Assembly: GCA_029204225.1 (NCBI GenBank)
Contig: CM055108.1
Location: 8,109,101 to 8,173,100 of the forward strand
Length of the DNA stretch: 64,000 nt
From: Diphasiastrum complanatum
Lineage: Eukaryota; Streptophyta; Lycopodiopsida; Lycopodiales; Lycopodiaceae
Direction: 5' to 3'
Of this stretch, positions 35,937 through 47,839 are shown piece by piece (position 1 is the stretch's first letter; every line of letters starts with the position of its first letter). The notes beneath the pieces are model-generated. The model searched no databases. It saw only the letters and a list, made by a program, of their open reading frames with translations, and was not told where the DNA came from. Made by a program: the position numbers and the translations under genes.

Positions 35937-37895
35937 GGACTATTCTACATTTTAAGACACTTCCCTACGTCAAAAAAGGCCAAAAAAAAGCTTCTAATTT
36001 GAAAGGTCCTCCACTAACACTACCAAAAACTTTACTATTTAAAATTTCCCACCCATTTTGATAGATAAGGTTTTTTATGTCTTTAAGCTTAGCTTGAACG
36101 AACATACAGGATTTGCTCCTACTTCATCAAGCTAAAATATCACCTTTCACGAAGATTCGTCACATACCACTATAAATCAACCACTCTCAACCGACGTTCT
36201 TCCACAATAGGGTGTGAGGAGAGTTCAGTAAGCTGCTTATTGCAGCAAGTGTGCCCTATCATGATTGCTTTCGTCGTCTTCCACTTTACGGTATGTGGCT
36301 TGTTTGCTTTCTCATCTATGCTTTCATCTCTTTTGGTTATGCATTCTCTCTTTGGCAAGAGGTAAATAGCAAAGTTTTTTGATGCCAAGAGGCGCACTGT
36401 CCACCAACAATGGACCACAACGATTGTTTATACTCTAAAAATGCATACATTTTATGAAATAATAGATCCGATGTCCACCATCGATGGACCAACGATGGAT
36501 CTAGTGAGGGTATCTTATGCATTTCCATCCTGTCTAAGATCATTTATTAAAAACCATGCCAATGGACAACTTAGAAGTCATCATTATCGGAAAGTTAAGC
36601 AGGTTGTGAGATGGTAGATGATAGAAGCAAGAAGTATGGTATTTTAAGCATACAAAGTCTATATTTCTTCTCATTAGTCTTAGAGAGTTGCTTACGTCCA
36701 TAGAACGAAAACATCCTCCCATTACTAAGACTAGAAGCATAGATACATTCTGCTCAACCTGAAAATCGTTGAAGTTATACCCGGATGATTTTAGACATGT
36801 TTTCTTGAGAGGATGATGCCATATTATTCTGTTGAGTGCTTTGTTTCTTTAGAACCAAGTCATTCAATAGTGTTATTGTCATAAACGGTCTATACATCCC
36901 TGTTTAGAAACAAATTCATATAGCAAAGTCAAATTCCCGAAATAGCATCAATACAACTGCTATATTAAGTTTGATCCAAAGATATGTCCCTGTTCATAAG
37001 TTTATTGGTATGTGGTTCAAAACTAAATCTAAATGAACGAAGCAAACGAAGGTCGTAGTAGTATCGATGCTACAAGTACACCAGATTAAATGTTTTGTTC
37101 ATTAGTAATCAGATGCTAGTAAGTATCTCGTAGTCGAAACTAGCATTGAGCATATGTATGAGAGTAGCACTGAGTGATACCAAAGAGATAACTAAAGCTT
37201 TATGCATGTTGTGTATTCGACTGTTAGCATCTCATGCAAGCTTCCAAGCTGTAGTTATGTAAAATAGAATGAGAACGAGAGTAAGCTCATCATTGGATTT
37301 TAAATGTGACCTTTCATCACTCAGTGGACTGTTAGAAGCATAGACCCTTCATCGCTGGACAAGAATGAGGTCTACGTTTGATTGTTAGAAAAATAATCAT
37401 TCAAGAAGGTATCCATATTGTGGATCGTTGGGGACAGCAGTCATACTTTAGTAAAATGACAGTTTTGATAAGTGATCCTTGATGTATAACTGTCCAAAAT
37501 CGCTGGTGAGCTGATCTAGAGAACCATTCCCTCTTTTTCCATCGCTATCATACTAATGTGCAATAGAAAGTAAGCAAAAAAATGTAGTGCATGACCATCG
37601 TTGGCCAGCGGAAAGGATTGGAATGGCATGGATCTATCCCAATACCTCATAAAAACCATGAAAACCTTCTCGAAAATACATAACCTATCCATAATAAAGT
37701 CCTATCTACCGTAGATCAAAGGTGTAATTCTAATAGACAATAGACTATTCAGAACAACACTATGGCTACTGTAAATTATACTCATTCAGATGTCATATCA
37801 GATTCATGGTGAGATACGATTGGAAAGCATGGATATGCTCAGGAGTATGGACAACAGTGCATGATTTATTTCTCGAAGCAATTTTCACATGGGTT
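35253..37895. other. No gene seen; (CT)n tract
   Basis: No frame with a known domain. A (CT)n microsatellite of about 24 units lies at 35886-35934. The stretch 36170-36740 has short overlapping open frames on the minus strand without recognisable content. Confidence 0.55.
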
Positions 37896-39396
37896 TGTAG
37901 TGGGTTTCATTCCTAGCCTATCCTCAACCCAAGATCTGAGCAATCTAGCATCAAGAAAATGAAGTTAGTTGTCACGTGTAGGTTCGTTCCCATGAGAGCG
38001 ATAGCATATCTCATATTTCAGCATGCCATGGAAGATCCACATCTAATTCTAACTTCCATTAACCCTAAGCATTAACACTACAACCATTAACACTACGATC
38101 CACAATGAAGATAACTTACTCTTTCTTTCTCCCCTTCTGTCTCACAAAAAACATAAGAATATGCAATCCTAATAATATCATTAGAGGAGTTTTGAGTTCC
38201 AAAAAGACCCTTTAAGAATTCGTGCAAGATGTAGTTTATATTATTAAAATATTATAGCACTAATACTTTTGATTTGCCATAACTTTTTAATCGTAGTTAG
38301 AAGTATGTCATCTAACATGTCATTGGAAAGTCCTTCTCGAGCACCTTCCAATGCACCAAACTCCGCTAAATTCGGACTTACCACTAAAAAGTTATGCCAT
38401 TTTTAGTGTGGAATCAAAATGTGGACTCAAAATGTTACGTTACGTAGATTTCAAATTTCAGTGTTTTGATTGGTCCATGTGTAAGAAAAAATTGAGAAAA
38501 AATATAAAAAGAATCTTTACAAAGGGTCTTTTTTGGATTTAGAACTCCTCTAATGTCAGATCCAACAATTAATAAATGCAACAAAAGCATGAGAGGTGGA
38601 GGAAAAAGATAGAGAGCAAGGACATTCACAAATCCATTCCATAAGAGAACCAATCTACTTGTATTGACATGAGGATATGAACATGTGTAGCAAACTCGAG
38701 TTTGCCCCTTGTTATAGTGGAGAGGAGGGCCTTGGCCTCAAAATCCTATTGGACCATTTCTACCTCCCTAACTATTCAAGTTTAAAAAAGAGTGGGAATC
38801 CATTCAATAATTGGAGAGAACCAATTTGAATTTGAATTTGAACCAATTTTGGTGGGAGTCCCAACTTTTATTCACTAACTTGACGTTTAGGCCTACGACA
38901 TTAAAAGTCCCACAAAAAGGCCTAAAGTCCTTTTATTGACTTCCTATTTATCAAATAACTATGTGATCATCGGGTTGGAGTTACACACGCAGGGTGCCAA
39001 ATCCCTCTCACTTATTAACTAGGGTTAGGATTGCCTCGGGATCCGCAAACCCTCCAACAATATCTCCCACCAAAACTGGTGGCGGTCCCACGACACCTGC
39101 GAGAGGCAGTTAGTGGGGGCTTTTATCAGCATCACGTCGTTTTTTTATTAAATGACACTACACCTTCTCCATGAAGTCAAGTTGGGCAGTGTTGAGATCT
39201 AGGTTGTGCGGCAAAAAACAGCGATGGTCTCCGACGATCCACTTTGAGGTCATCCAAGCAGTAAACCGAGATTTCCAAGAGCCTCCCATCATGGCAGCAC
39301 GGAAATAAAGTCTGGCCATTGGCAGCTGATCTTTAATACTATCTGACGCCATTGGCTTATTCGGATCGAATGCCAAGTGAGAAGACAATCATCCCA
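37896..39396 (-). mobile_element. Reversed 3' end of a gypsy element with its LTR
   Basis: Reading the minus strand, an ORF3 tail (39388-39158) is followed by the conserved 3' leader (GGTGTCGTGGGACCGCCACC) and an LTR from 39059 (TGTTGGAGGG) to 37896 (CACTACA). The LTR matches those of the 7989-19692 element. It is 1164 bp long because a 377-bp MITE sits inside it. The upstream part is cut off at about 39396 by copia gag sequence. Confidence 0.88.
38179..38555. mobile_element. MITE inside the gypsy LTR
   Basis: Terminal inverted repeats CATTAGAGGAGTT...CCAAAAAGACCC and the reverse complement of GGGTCTTTTTTGG...AACTCCTCTAATG bound 377 bp. The flanking LTR sequence (AATAATAT / TCAGATCC) rejoins exactly to the uninterrupted LTR, so the borders are sound. 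No target duplication longer than about one base is visible. Part of the same sequence recurs at 48060-48200. Confidence 0.8.
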
Positions 39397-40400
39397 TCAC
39401 GTTGCAATGGACGCCAGTAGAGTTATATCTTTTGTGAACAACGCCGATTGCCTCATTGTTGGTCCGTATGCCAACAAAGAAGTGAAGTACTCTTTGTGAA
39501 AGGTCATTTGTGAAATTGCTCCACTATCAATCCACCAAGGATCTAAATCTCCATCATTAGCAAGCATACATGAAGACATCACAAAAGTATCATCATTGCA
39601 CCTTGAACATCCAAACCATCCTCATCAAGAGTAAAATTACCTTGCTTGTCTCCTTGTTCTCTCTTCTTCTTGTAGCAATCACTTGTAAAGTGTCCTTTGA
39701 TGCCACAATAGAAGCACTTGAGCTTTGATCTATCCTTCATTTTGCCACTTGAAGAAGCATCCACTTGATTTTTCCCTTTGTGAACATAGCATTCTCTTGA
39801 AGTGTCGATGTGGATCCACCTCTTGCTTGAAGCCTATATTCTCCATTGATCAAGATCTCTTGAAGATCCATCAAACTTGGCAAAGTCTTTTGAATAGCAA
39901 CACTTTGAACAATGTTAGCATGAGCATCCAACAAGCCATTAAGAAATACTTGAGTAAGCTCTCCTTCCTTAATGTTTTCTTCAATGCAATCCAACTCATC
40001 ACTCAATGCTTTCATCCTCAAAACAAAAGTACTTGGACTTTTTTTCATTCTTTTGCAAACAAGGAAATATTTGCCTTCTTAGAGTCAACACTCTAGAAGT
40101 AGACTTGGATTCATAATGCTTCTTCATTGAATCCCAAGCTTCCAAAGATGATGTGCACTTACCAACTTCCTTGAGAAGCTCATTGGTAACATTCATCTTT
40201 ATCATGTGTAGAGCCTTCTTGGCCCTCTTGTCATACCTCACTTGATCTTGTTGTGTTGTTGGTCTCTCCTCCAAGCCTACAACAATATTCAAAACATCAT
40301 TCATCTCAAGAAGTGACTCCATCCTTACTTTCCACAATGAATAGTTACTTGAGGTAAGCCTATCATTGGCCTCCAACATGACTCCAATTGAGATTGCCAT
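39397..40400 (-). pseudogene. Copia gag and protease start, reversed
   Basis: From MAISIGVMLEANDRLTSSNY at 40400 the minus strand parallels the gag at 25453 closely: KAKKALHMIKMN, STSRVLTLRRQ, then one frame over VFLNGLLDAHANIVQSVAIQ, zinc knuckle FYCGIKGHFTSDCYKK, and protease WWIDSGA. Shifts occur near 40025 and 39580. It ends at the gypsy junction. Confidence 0.85.
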
Positions 40401-40894
40401 GTAGCAATGACCTGATCTTATTTTTCAACCTATTTCAAAGCACAAAGCACTCCTTTGAACAACAACAAATGCTTTCAGAAGAAATCACCAAGATTTAAAA
40501 CTATCTAAAAAATTCTCTTCTAGCCATTAGGGCCCTTTTGAACTCAAAAAGGGCCTCTTCCTTGCCTAAACAAGTTTCTTAATCATAATTAGTGTAATGC
40601 TAATCCATCCTACGTGGCACCTTTACCATGGGTTACCACATAGAGTGAGCATGAGTTAAGAGCTATCTCTAAGATCTATTTTCATAGACTTTAGTAGGTT
40701 TGTTACATAGACTATACTAGGGTAACCTTAGAGTAGGACAAAGCCTATCATTGAATGTCATCCCAAAAGTACAACACATAGGACCTAGGCATGACACAAT
40801 ACTCCATGTCTAGCTCATTTCAAATGCATACTTCAAACTAACATTAAGCCAAATTCATTTTTGAAGATCTTCTTGGACCTTGGACGTTTTCAAG
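40401..40894. other. Copia leader remnant, no gene seen
   Basis: Sequence upstream (in minus sense) of the reversed gag; no frame or clear LTR. It abuts the start of the T gene copy 2. Confidence 0.4.
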
Positions 40895-43582
40895 ATGGAA
40901 ACAAAATGCCACTTGCATGTGAACTTAGAGAAGGAGTATTCCACAACCAAAGCTGCATGGGGTGTTAACCTGAACTCATACAAAATGCATTGTTGGAGGT
41001 TAAAAGGAATGAAAAATATCGATCTATGGGTAAAAGGTGATTTGTATCCACCTAATCCATTGACCAATATTTCTCCTCAATTTTGTGATGTACATAGTTT
41101 GTTAAGGTTCGTTGGTGATGGTGCCAACGGACTTCTTGGCTACTGTCAAGTTATGGATTCTCGAAGAATCCAAGCTGAAATGCTAGCGAATAGTGAAAAC
41201 ATTCATATTACATACATGAATGAGCAATTAAAATCATTGCAACAAACAAATCAGACATTGGCTAAAGAGATAACAAATCTAAAATTAGAGCTCACCAGAT
41301 CTGTCACAAAGTTTGAAGAATTGCAATCTTCAAACATTAGTCTTCAAAAGATATTATATGGATTCTAGCGAAAGCGTTGAGTCTCAACGGATGACCAATC
41401 AAAAGACAATATTAAAAGGTGCAAACTAGATGCTCTGACACCAACAGGTGGTGGTGCTAGTAAAAGACACAAGAGATTGATGAAAGAATTTTTGAATAAC
41501 ATGGTCGGAGATCATTTCCAAAGCACCAAACATATGAAGCAATTCATGAAGGGTAAAGATTTGATGCAGATTGTGGAAAATGAAACGAGTGATTCATTCT
41601 GTTTAAAGATTGCAAAAAGACTTGCTACTAGGTTTTCAACCGAATCCAAATGTTAGAGAGATAGTTTATGCATGTGATCAAGGAGGTGTGAGTCGAAAAA
41701 GATATAGAGCATTGAAAAAATTTATGAAGAAATCTGACCAAAACGGATTGAAACGACATCAAATATTACCTGCTTACAAATTTCTTCAAGCTACAAAGCG
41801 AGAATGCAATTCATTCATAGAAAATGAATTAGGTGAATTCTTCCATATTTAGGATACTTTTAAAATATCCAGCAAGAAAAAGGGATCTATTGTTCGTTTT
41901 CATTATAACCAATACAACAATATATTTTTGGATCTAGAAAAGGTCCAAGCAATGATGATATGACATTACAATGTCAAAAGAGATGGTGAGTTTGTTTCAC
42001 AACAATTTCAATTATTATTTTTCTATTTTTCGTAAGCAACAATTATTGTGTGTATGTTATTTACAAAAATTTGGTATTGCAGATATTGGAGGCAAAGCTA
42101 TATTTGTCATTAAGTTGGATGAAGCGGAGATCGTAAAAGATCGCAAACTAGAACATGTCACAATCATGTTGATGAACCAAGCATTGCAGGAGTCAACCAG
42201 AAGTGAGTCCAATAAATTTAGTGTGCAATCCGAAAATTATATATGGTGGATAACTGCATTTGAAGTTCATAAAGAGACCCACGATGTGTTGAAGTGGGTA
42301 TTTGAATGATGCAACATATCCAAGGTAATACAAGCACAAAATGGAGGAGAATTGCTAAGTGTTGATGGGCAAAATTTTACTATGGAATTGCACTTAGCTG
42401 TCGATTTGAAGACCCTAAAATGCATGTTTGGTTGCGGGCTCGGTGCGAATGTCAAACATTTTTGCATATATTGTATGTCTGAAAGAGGCCGAAATAAAGG
42501 TGTGTTGCATTGCAACCAACGAGTTCCACCAATCAGGCGCAATCCAGACAAAGCATGGAGTCCCGTATTAGAGATTCCTTCCATTTTTGCACGATGCATG
42601 GTGAATTGCGGATATTGGACAAGTTGTTATATTTGCATTGTTGCTATGCATGGAATATGCAACCCAAATCACGCGCGGATGTTAGCATTCGAGATCTAGA
42701 GATAGTGTTATCAGAAATGGGACTTCACGGAGGCCATGTGAATCTTTTCCAAGAACGTTTAGTTGAGTGGAAAAACTCAAGACTTGCCGGCAAAAGTTTC
42801 CATGGGGGGCACAAAAGCAAGGCATTTCTTGTCAAATCATACTGGACAAGAAAGTAGTCTTCAATGGGAGTATTGGAAGAGAGTGTGTGAATGCACAACA
42901 AATATTGGCTCAGATCCCCGTATGGCTGCCACACGTCCAAAGGTGTGGCAAGCATTTGATGCTTTGTCACTGACTATCAATAAAAAAGACTTGGTTATGA
43001 TAGATATCAGACGGAAGTACAAGCATTCACTCGATTGATGATTGATGCATGGGGAGAAACACACATCACTCATTATATGGTCAATGTTTTGTCTTTATTT
43101 TTTCTTTGTAAGTTCTATCCAAGTGAAATGTACTAATTGGATTCTTTTGCAAACAACAAATTTTGTACGTTCATGGACCTTGGTTTTTAAAGACATATGA
43201 ATCATTGGCTTTTTGGAATACCCAAGGGATGGAGAAGGGCCATTATAGGGCCAAGGCTGCGTATTTCAAAAATTCAAGACACGGTGGAGGTAAAGGTCTT
43301 AGCAATGCCTTGGTAGAGATATTTCGGTGGTTTTATAGAGGAGTTTTGAGAAGACAAAACATCGAAGAAACACGGGCTCGAGGGTTGACTTCAATGATAT
43401 CTTCATTAAATTTAGCCAGAAGAGCCGCTTGGAAGTCATCCACAACTAATGCAAGGCATAGGAAATGGAAGATGTCTCGGGTTCGTGTAGGAAAGCAGTG
43501 GGTTCCTCGGCAAAGAACATCCAATGAAGAGGATGGCATTTCAGAAATAGCACACAATGAACAAACAGAATATGTTGCATGA
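40895..43582 (+). pseudogene. Family T transposase-like protein, copy 2 (most complete)
   Basis: The start METKCHLHVNLEKEYS is at ATG 40895. A coiled coil (EQLKSLQQTNQTLAKEIT) lies near 41220-41350, then GGGASKRHKRLMKEFL and a globular part YACDQGGVSRKRYRALKKF. After a probable intron come FVIKLDEAEIVKDRK (candidate first Asp, 42118-42120), LAVDLKTLKCMFG (second Asp, 42403-42405), a CIYC knuckle, a helical insert (ELRILDKLLYLHCCYAWN; GGTKARHFLSNHTGQESS), an intron near 43085-43160, and QGMEKGHYRAKAAYF (candidate Glu, 43232-43234) with FRWFYRG. The order resembles transposase-like proteins seen in animals and plants that I cannot name with certainty. Stops near 41368, 41850 and 42307 and several shifts make it inactive. 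It would have moved the element, by inference. Confidence 0.68.
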
Positions 43583-44534
43583 CTTGCAACATATCCTCGG
43601 CTTACGAGAGGACGAGATGTTGGTAGGATTAGTGAAATTGCAAAATGGCACCAACACCTTTGACCACTCAATGCCAGACGATACATTTTGACAGCTGATT
43701 GGAGATGACACAAATACTACTGAGCAAGCTTTGGCAAAAAATTTGTGTGAACTGGAGACTCTGCAACCACCGGAGGTTGAGCATAAACAATTTGGAAAAT
43801 TACCGATTGGCACAACTGAGATGCCATATAGAGGCCACAGAATTATCCTTGCAAAAAGCGAGAATGAGGATGAAGGATCTTAGGCAAGTTCTTTGTCAAC
43901 AAATATTCTCATCCATGCTTATTCCCATTTCTTAATCTGTTCATTATAATTATAACATTCCTATATAATGTATTTCAGTATGCGGTGGAGATTGACAATT
44001 TTGCAATGAGGAGCGGAGGTTCTCGTGAGGACCGAACAGAGCGAAGGCCAGATGCATCCCTGGCATACTACATTGGACAATTCCCTGAAAACTATATCTT
44101 CTGTTTCAGCAATGTGTATAGTCCTGATGGGCCCACTGAGCTGGTCAAGTGCAAAGCATTTTCCAGATGCTCCACTTTCACAGACTACACCAAAGGCCTA
44201 CTGTGTACGAAGGAGCGCTATCTTGCACAACTTCTGCTCGAGGTTTGAGTCCAGATTACTTCTGGCCTTTACGGTTGGACCTTATGAGGAGCATACTGAT
44301 GCTGCTAAGTTAGCATCGGAGTTACTGAAGCCAACAATAGGACTAGAAAATAGATCAGAGTCACTGTTTGAAGCACTGGCAAATGTAAAAGAATTTTAAA
44401 GGAAATTGTATTTTTTTTTAAAAATATTTCACTTCAAATTGCATGCATTTGAAAATTTCATTCATTATGGTAGGTTTTAAAATTTTCTACCAATCATCTA
44501 AATCTAAGGGCATAAAAATGCCATTTTGAATTTC
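43583..44534 (+). other. Unassigned stretch between T and H of copy 2
   Basis: The Y gene expected here by comparison with copies 1 and 3 is not found. Open frames 43985-44248 and 44025-44399 (plus) have no domain I know, though ILAKSENEDEGS near 43850 could be a tail of the T protein. Confidence 0.4.
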
Positions 44535-44705
44535 AAACGACCCCTCTCCGCGCCCTTGTCTGATTTGCATGCAAGGGGGCGGAGAGGGGCCATTTGGCCA
44601 GGTCAAACACCCTGCCTCCGCGCCCTTTCGTGCAAATCACGCAAGGGTGTGGAGGGGGGTCGTTTGACCCGGTCAAACGTCCTTTGGCCATGCCCTTGCA
44701 TGCAA
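44535..44705. repeat. GC-rich double hairpin
   Basis: Two inverted repeats follow each other. The first is CCCCTCTCCGCGCCCTTG (44541-44558) with CAAGGGGGCGGAGAGGGG (44572-44589). The second, related, runs from about 44616 to 44662 (CCTCCGCGCCCTT with AAGGGTGTGGAGG). GTCAAAC words lie between and after them. Base composition is far richer in GC than the surroundings. It sits where the histone half of the H gene is missing. Confidence 0.7.
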
Positions 44706-46256
44706 ATTAGATGCTGGAGAATCTAACTCAGATCGAGAATTTTCTCCTAGTCCTCCTCCTGTTATTCGTCCAACTCCTCAGCGGGTTTCATCACCAAAAG
44801 TGTTGATTACCCAAGACGAGCTAGACAAAATAACAGAGAAATCTGTAAATATTGTTTCCACTTCGCTTTTTGCTCCTGTACATAATCTTTTTGTGAGAAT
44901 TCCATACGATCCAGCCCAGGTTTTTTTTATTTTGAGCATTATGATCAATAGAGGCCTACCTAGCTAACAAAATTGATCTTCTTGGCAACTTTTTTGATTT
45001 TTTTCTTCCAAATACACGTAGCAGCTTTAGATTAGGTCCCAAATTTTGTGCCGAGCTAAAAGATAAGAACTCAGAAATTTCATATGCAATAGTAGAGGCC
45101 GGAGTTTCTTTTTTGCAGAATAGTATTAGTTTCGATTCCCATGGTTCAATTTTTGTAGTTAGTCCATTTTTCATGAGAGCGGTAATGGAAAAAGAAGCCA
45201 ATTTTGAGAAGGCTGTCTATTTTATCAAGTGCAGTCCTTTGGCAAAATTTTATTTGATTTCATCAGAAAATAAGTAAGGATTGCTCTTTTGTTTTTGTTG
45301 CTTTAATTTGGATTGTTGCATGCCTCATTGCTTTAATAAGAATGAAATTTTTTTCATAAATATGAGTTTAACGATATTTGTATCTTGGTTGTTGCAATCG
45401 GCATTGGAGCCTAAATATTCTTTTTGTAAAGATAAATAAGGAGGGAGTATCAAATTTTCTATGTGTAAAATTAAACTCAGCTGCAAATACACATAGAGAA
45501 TTTGATTCTCTACTTCATGATGTCGTTCGAGAAATACCGACAACGGCAGCTTCAATTGGAGATATAACCATTAAATCTCTCAAGGTATATTGAATTTATT
45601 TATGATATGCACGTATTTCTTTTTTAGCTCAAATGTATCGTCATAGCATAAATTAAATTTTGATCAGAATATTACTAATTTTTGTTCTATATATGTAGTG
45701 TGTACATCAAAATGATGCTTTTAGTTGTGCATGGTTCGTCCTGTACAATACGAAGCTATTTTTTGAATGGTATAATTTACAAACGGATGTAAATATTGAA
45801 AAGCTAAAATTCTTTTCATTTGTAGTTCATTTCATTCTGATTCATATTTTATTACTATCATTTTTGTAATTTGCTGATTCTCGTGTTTTGTGATGACAGT
45901 TCACTCTTGAGCCGTATACTCCTGATGATGTATATAGATTTCGGCAAGAGTTGATTAGAACCTTTGCCCAATACGGTGTAAACGTTGCACCTGCAATCAA
46001 GGGCCCTCAAAAGGAAGCTGCTCCTGTCTTAACAGCCTTTCAGGTGGTTCAGGATGCAGATCTTATATTATATGATAAAAAAAGAATAAAAGTCCTTCCT
46101 AATACAGAGGAATGCAATTTTGTAGCAGATATTCCTCTTGCCTTAAAAGGCATTGAGGCCCTTCCCAAAACAGAGGAGGACAAGAATATAGAAGGAGCTG
46201 TTGCTTTATCAGTTCCTAATACTGATATAGAAAATATAGAAAAATTGATAGAATAG
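44706..46256 (+). pseudogene. Family H, copy 2: Ulp1-like protease without the H3 part
   Basis: It begins in the SP-rich linker (EFSPSPPPVIRPTPQRVSSP, ITQDELDK), as in copy 1, then YLANKIDLLGNFFDFF, FRLGPKFC and VSFLQNSISF to the exon end near 45275. The next exon carries NRHWSLNILFVKINKEGVSN, with the protease His at 45402-45404 and Trp beside it. After an intron (45591-45698) comes VHQNDAFSCAWFVLYNTK, with Gln 45708-45710 and the nucleophile Cys 45726-45728. The last exon (from about 45900) reads FTLEPYTPDDVYRFRQEL and ends at TAG 46254-46256. His, Gln and Cys in this order and spacing define a C48/adenain-type protease, which cleaves SUMO-like tails or processes viral proteins. The usual Asp seems to be Asn (VKLNSA). 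A frameshift near 44950 and loss of the 5' part make it a pseudogene. Confidence 0.82.
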
Positions 46257-46344
46257 AGATCTATTTGTAAATAGATAGACATAAAAAAAAAGATACAATC
46301 ATTTTACTTGTAAACAACCCATTTATGGGTTTTTTTTATTGATA

Positions 46345-47723
46345 TCACAATAGATTCTTACAATCAGCTTGTGTCCATAGTCTAATAATGGAATGCATTT
46401 TTTCTATAATGATAAAAAGACATTGGCATGTATTTGCTGATAGTGAATCCATAAGTTGGATTGTTTCACCAATATCTCTGCATTTGATCTCGAGCTCATG
46501 TCTTTTATGTCCCTGCATAAAACTAGTACAAAGTTAGTTAGAATTAGTACAGAGTTTGTATTAGAAAGTTTTAATTGAAACTATTCATAAAAGATTGAGT
46601 GTTTACAGTTACTTACGAGTTTACCATTTAAAATGAATCTGAAGTTTGAAAGTACATCATCTTGTAGGAGCAGTAGTTCTCGCCGGTTGTAGTTTAGACT
46701 CCAATCTTCTTCCACCTCAACACATGTCAAAACGACATCATTGTATATAATTTCAATATTTTTTCGTTTTGAATGTCCACTGGCTTCCAAGTCTTGATCG
46801 AGTGGCACCCATTTACCTTTATTTTTTTTCCATCTTTGATATAAGCTCAACATTTGTTTTTCAATTTAATAACGGAAGCACATGGAAGACATTTTAATTC
46901 TGCATTCTATTTTTCCATCTGATCTTTTGTCCCAGCCTTCATCCATAAGTTCAGATAATAAACTATCTGATAAATTTTTGCATACAAACATCGTTGGGGT
47001 TTTGTGTACATTGACACTTTTTTACATCATTATATATCTTGCAACGAAATGATTCTGAAACTGTAGCATTTGGTGCAATTCATTCATCACTTTCAAAACT
47101 AGGTAATGGAACTGGTACTATTTGTCCAAAATTTTCTTTTGTATCAGGAATGTACATTGATTCATAAAAAAAGATTCCACTATCAGCTAGATCTTTTGCA
47201 GTTCTACCTCGATATTGTAGCTATCCAATATTAGTGTGAATAACATCTAACACACCTGCTAAAGATCCACTCGGCTCCCATTCATTTATGTTGGATGGAT
47301 ATAAATCTGCAAGAGAAAAATGATCAGATTGGCAAGTTTACTATGAGATAATTATGAATGACAAAAATCAAAGTATCAAAAATATCAATACTCACAATTG
47401 CTTTTTTTGTGATCCTGACGGTTGAATCCTTGCACATTCATCTCTGAATGCATATATACATGTTGGACTAGAATTTCAGAAATAGATTTTCCTCCTGTTG
47501 ATGTTCTGAAATCCAAAATTCTGGCCTTTCAATAAGATCGAAATGATAGTTTTGACCTTTTCCTTCTTCGAAATGCTCCTCTTGATGATGGATGCATCAA
47601 AACCCAAGAGTTTTTTGAATATTTTCTTGGCACCCATAATCCATTATATCTATCTCGTTGAATAGAAGCACAGAGTGGATTGAGGAGCATGGCTTCGTTG
47701 ATGGTGCCATTCGTAATTTGCAT
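46345..47723 (-). pseudogene. Family F protein, copy 2 (longest copy)
   Basis: The start MQITNGTINEAMLLNPL (ATG 47723) leads to a basic RRRKRSKL patch, a possible nuclear signal. After an intron (about 47312-47395) comes DLYPSNINEWEPSGSLAGVL, RGRTAKDLADSGIFFYESMY and ESFRCKIYNDV. Then MFVCKNLSDSLLSELMDEGW, ECRIKMSSMCFRY, QMLSLYQRWKKNKGKWVPLD and VEVEEDWSLN follow. A last exon after TTTATGCAG gives IKCRDIGETIQL and ends at TGA near 46345. Four or more stops break it. It converges on the H gene, as in copy 1. No known domain is recognised; the ending may be ubiquitin-like. Confidence 0.65.
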
Positions 47724-47839
47724 GCAAAAATCTGAAACAATGAACTATGAATTTGAAAACCTGCGTAGACAAAAAGCCATGAATCTGAGAAAAAGTGTAG
47801 GCAAAAATTTGAAACACTGATCTATTTGGCGCCACAAAT

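Noticed and set aside
44535-44705. tRNA or other structured RNA gene
   Set aside because: There are two simple hairpins with no cloverleaf, A/B boxes or known RNA signature.
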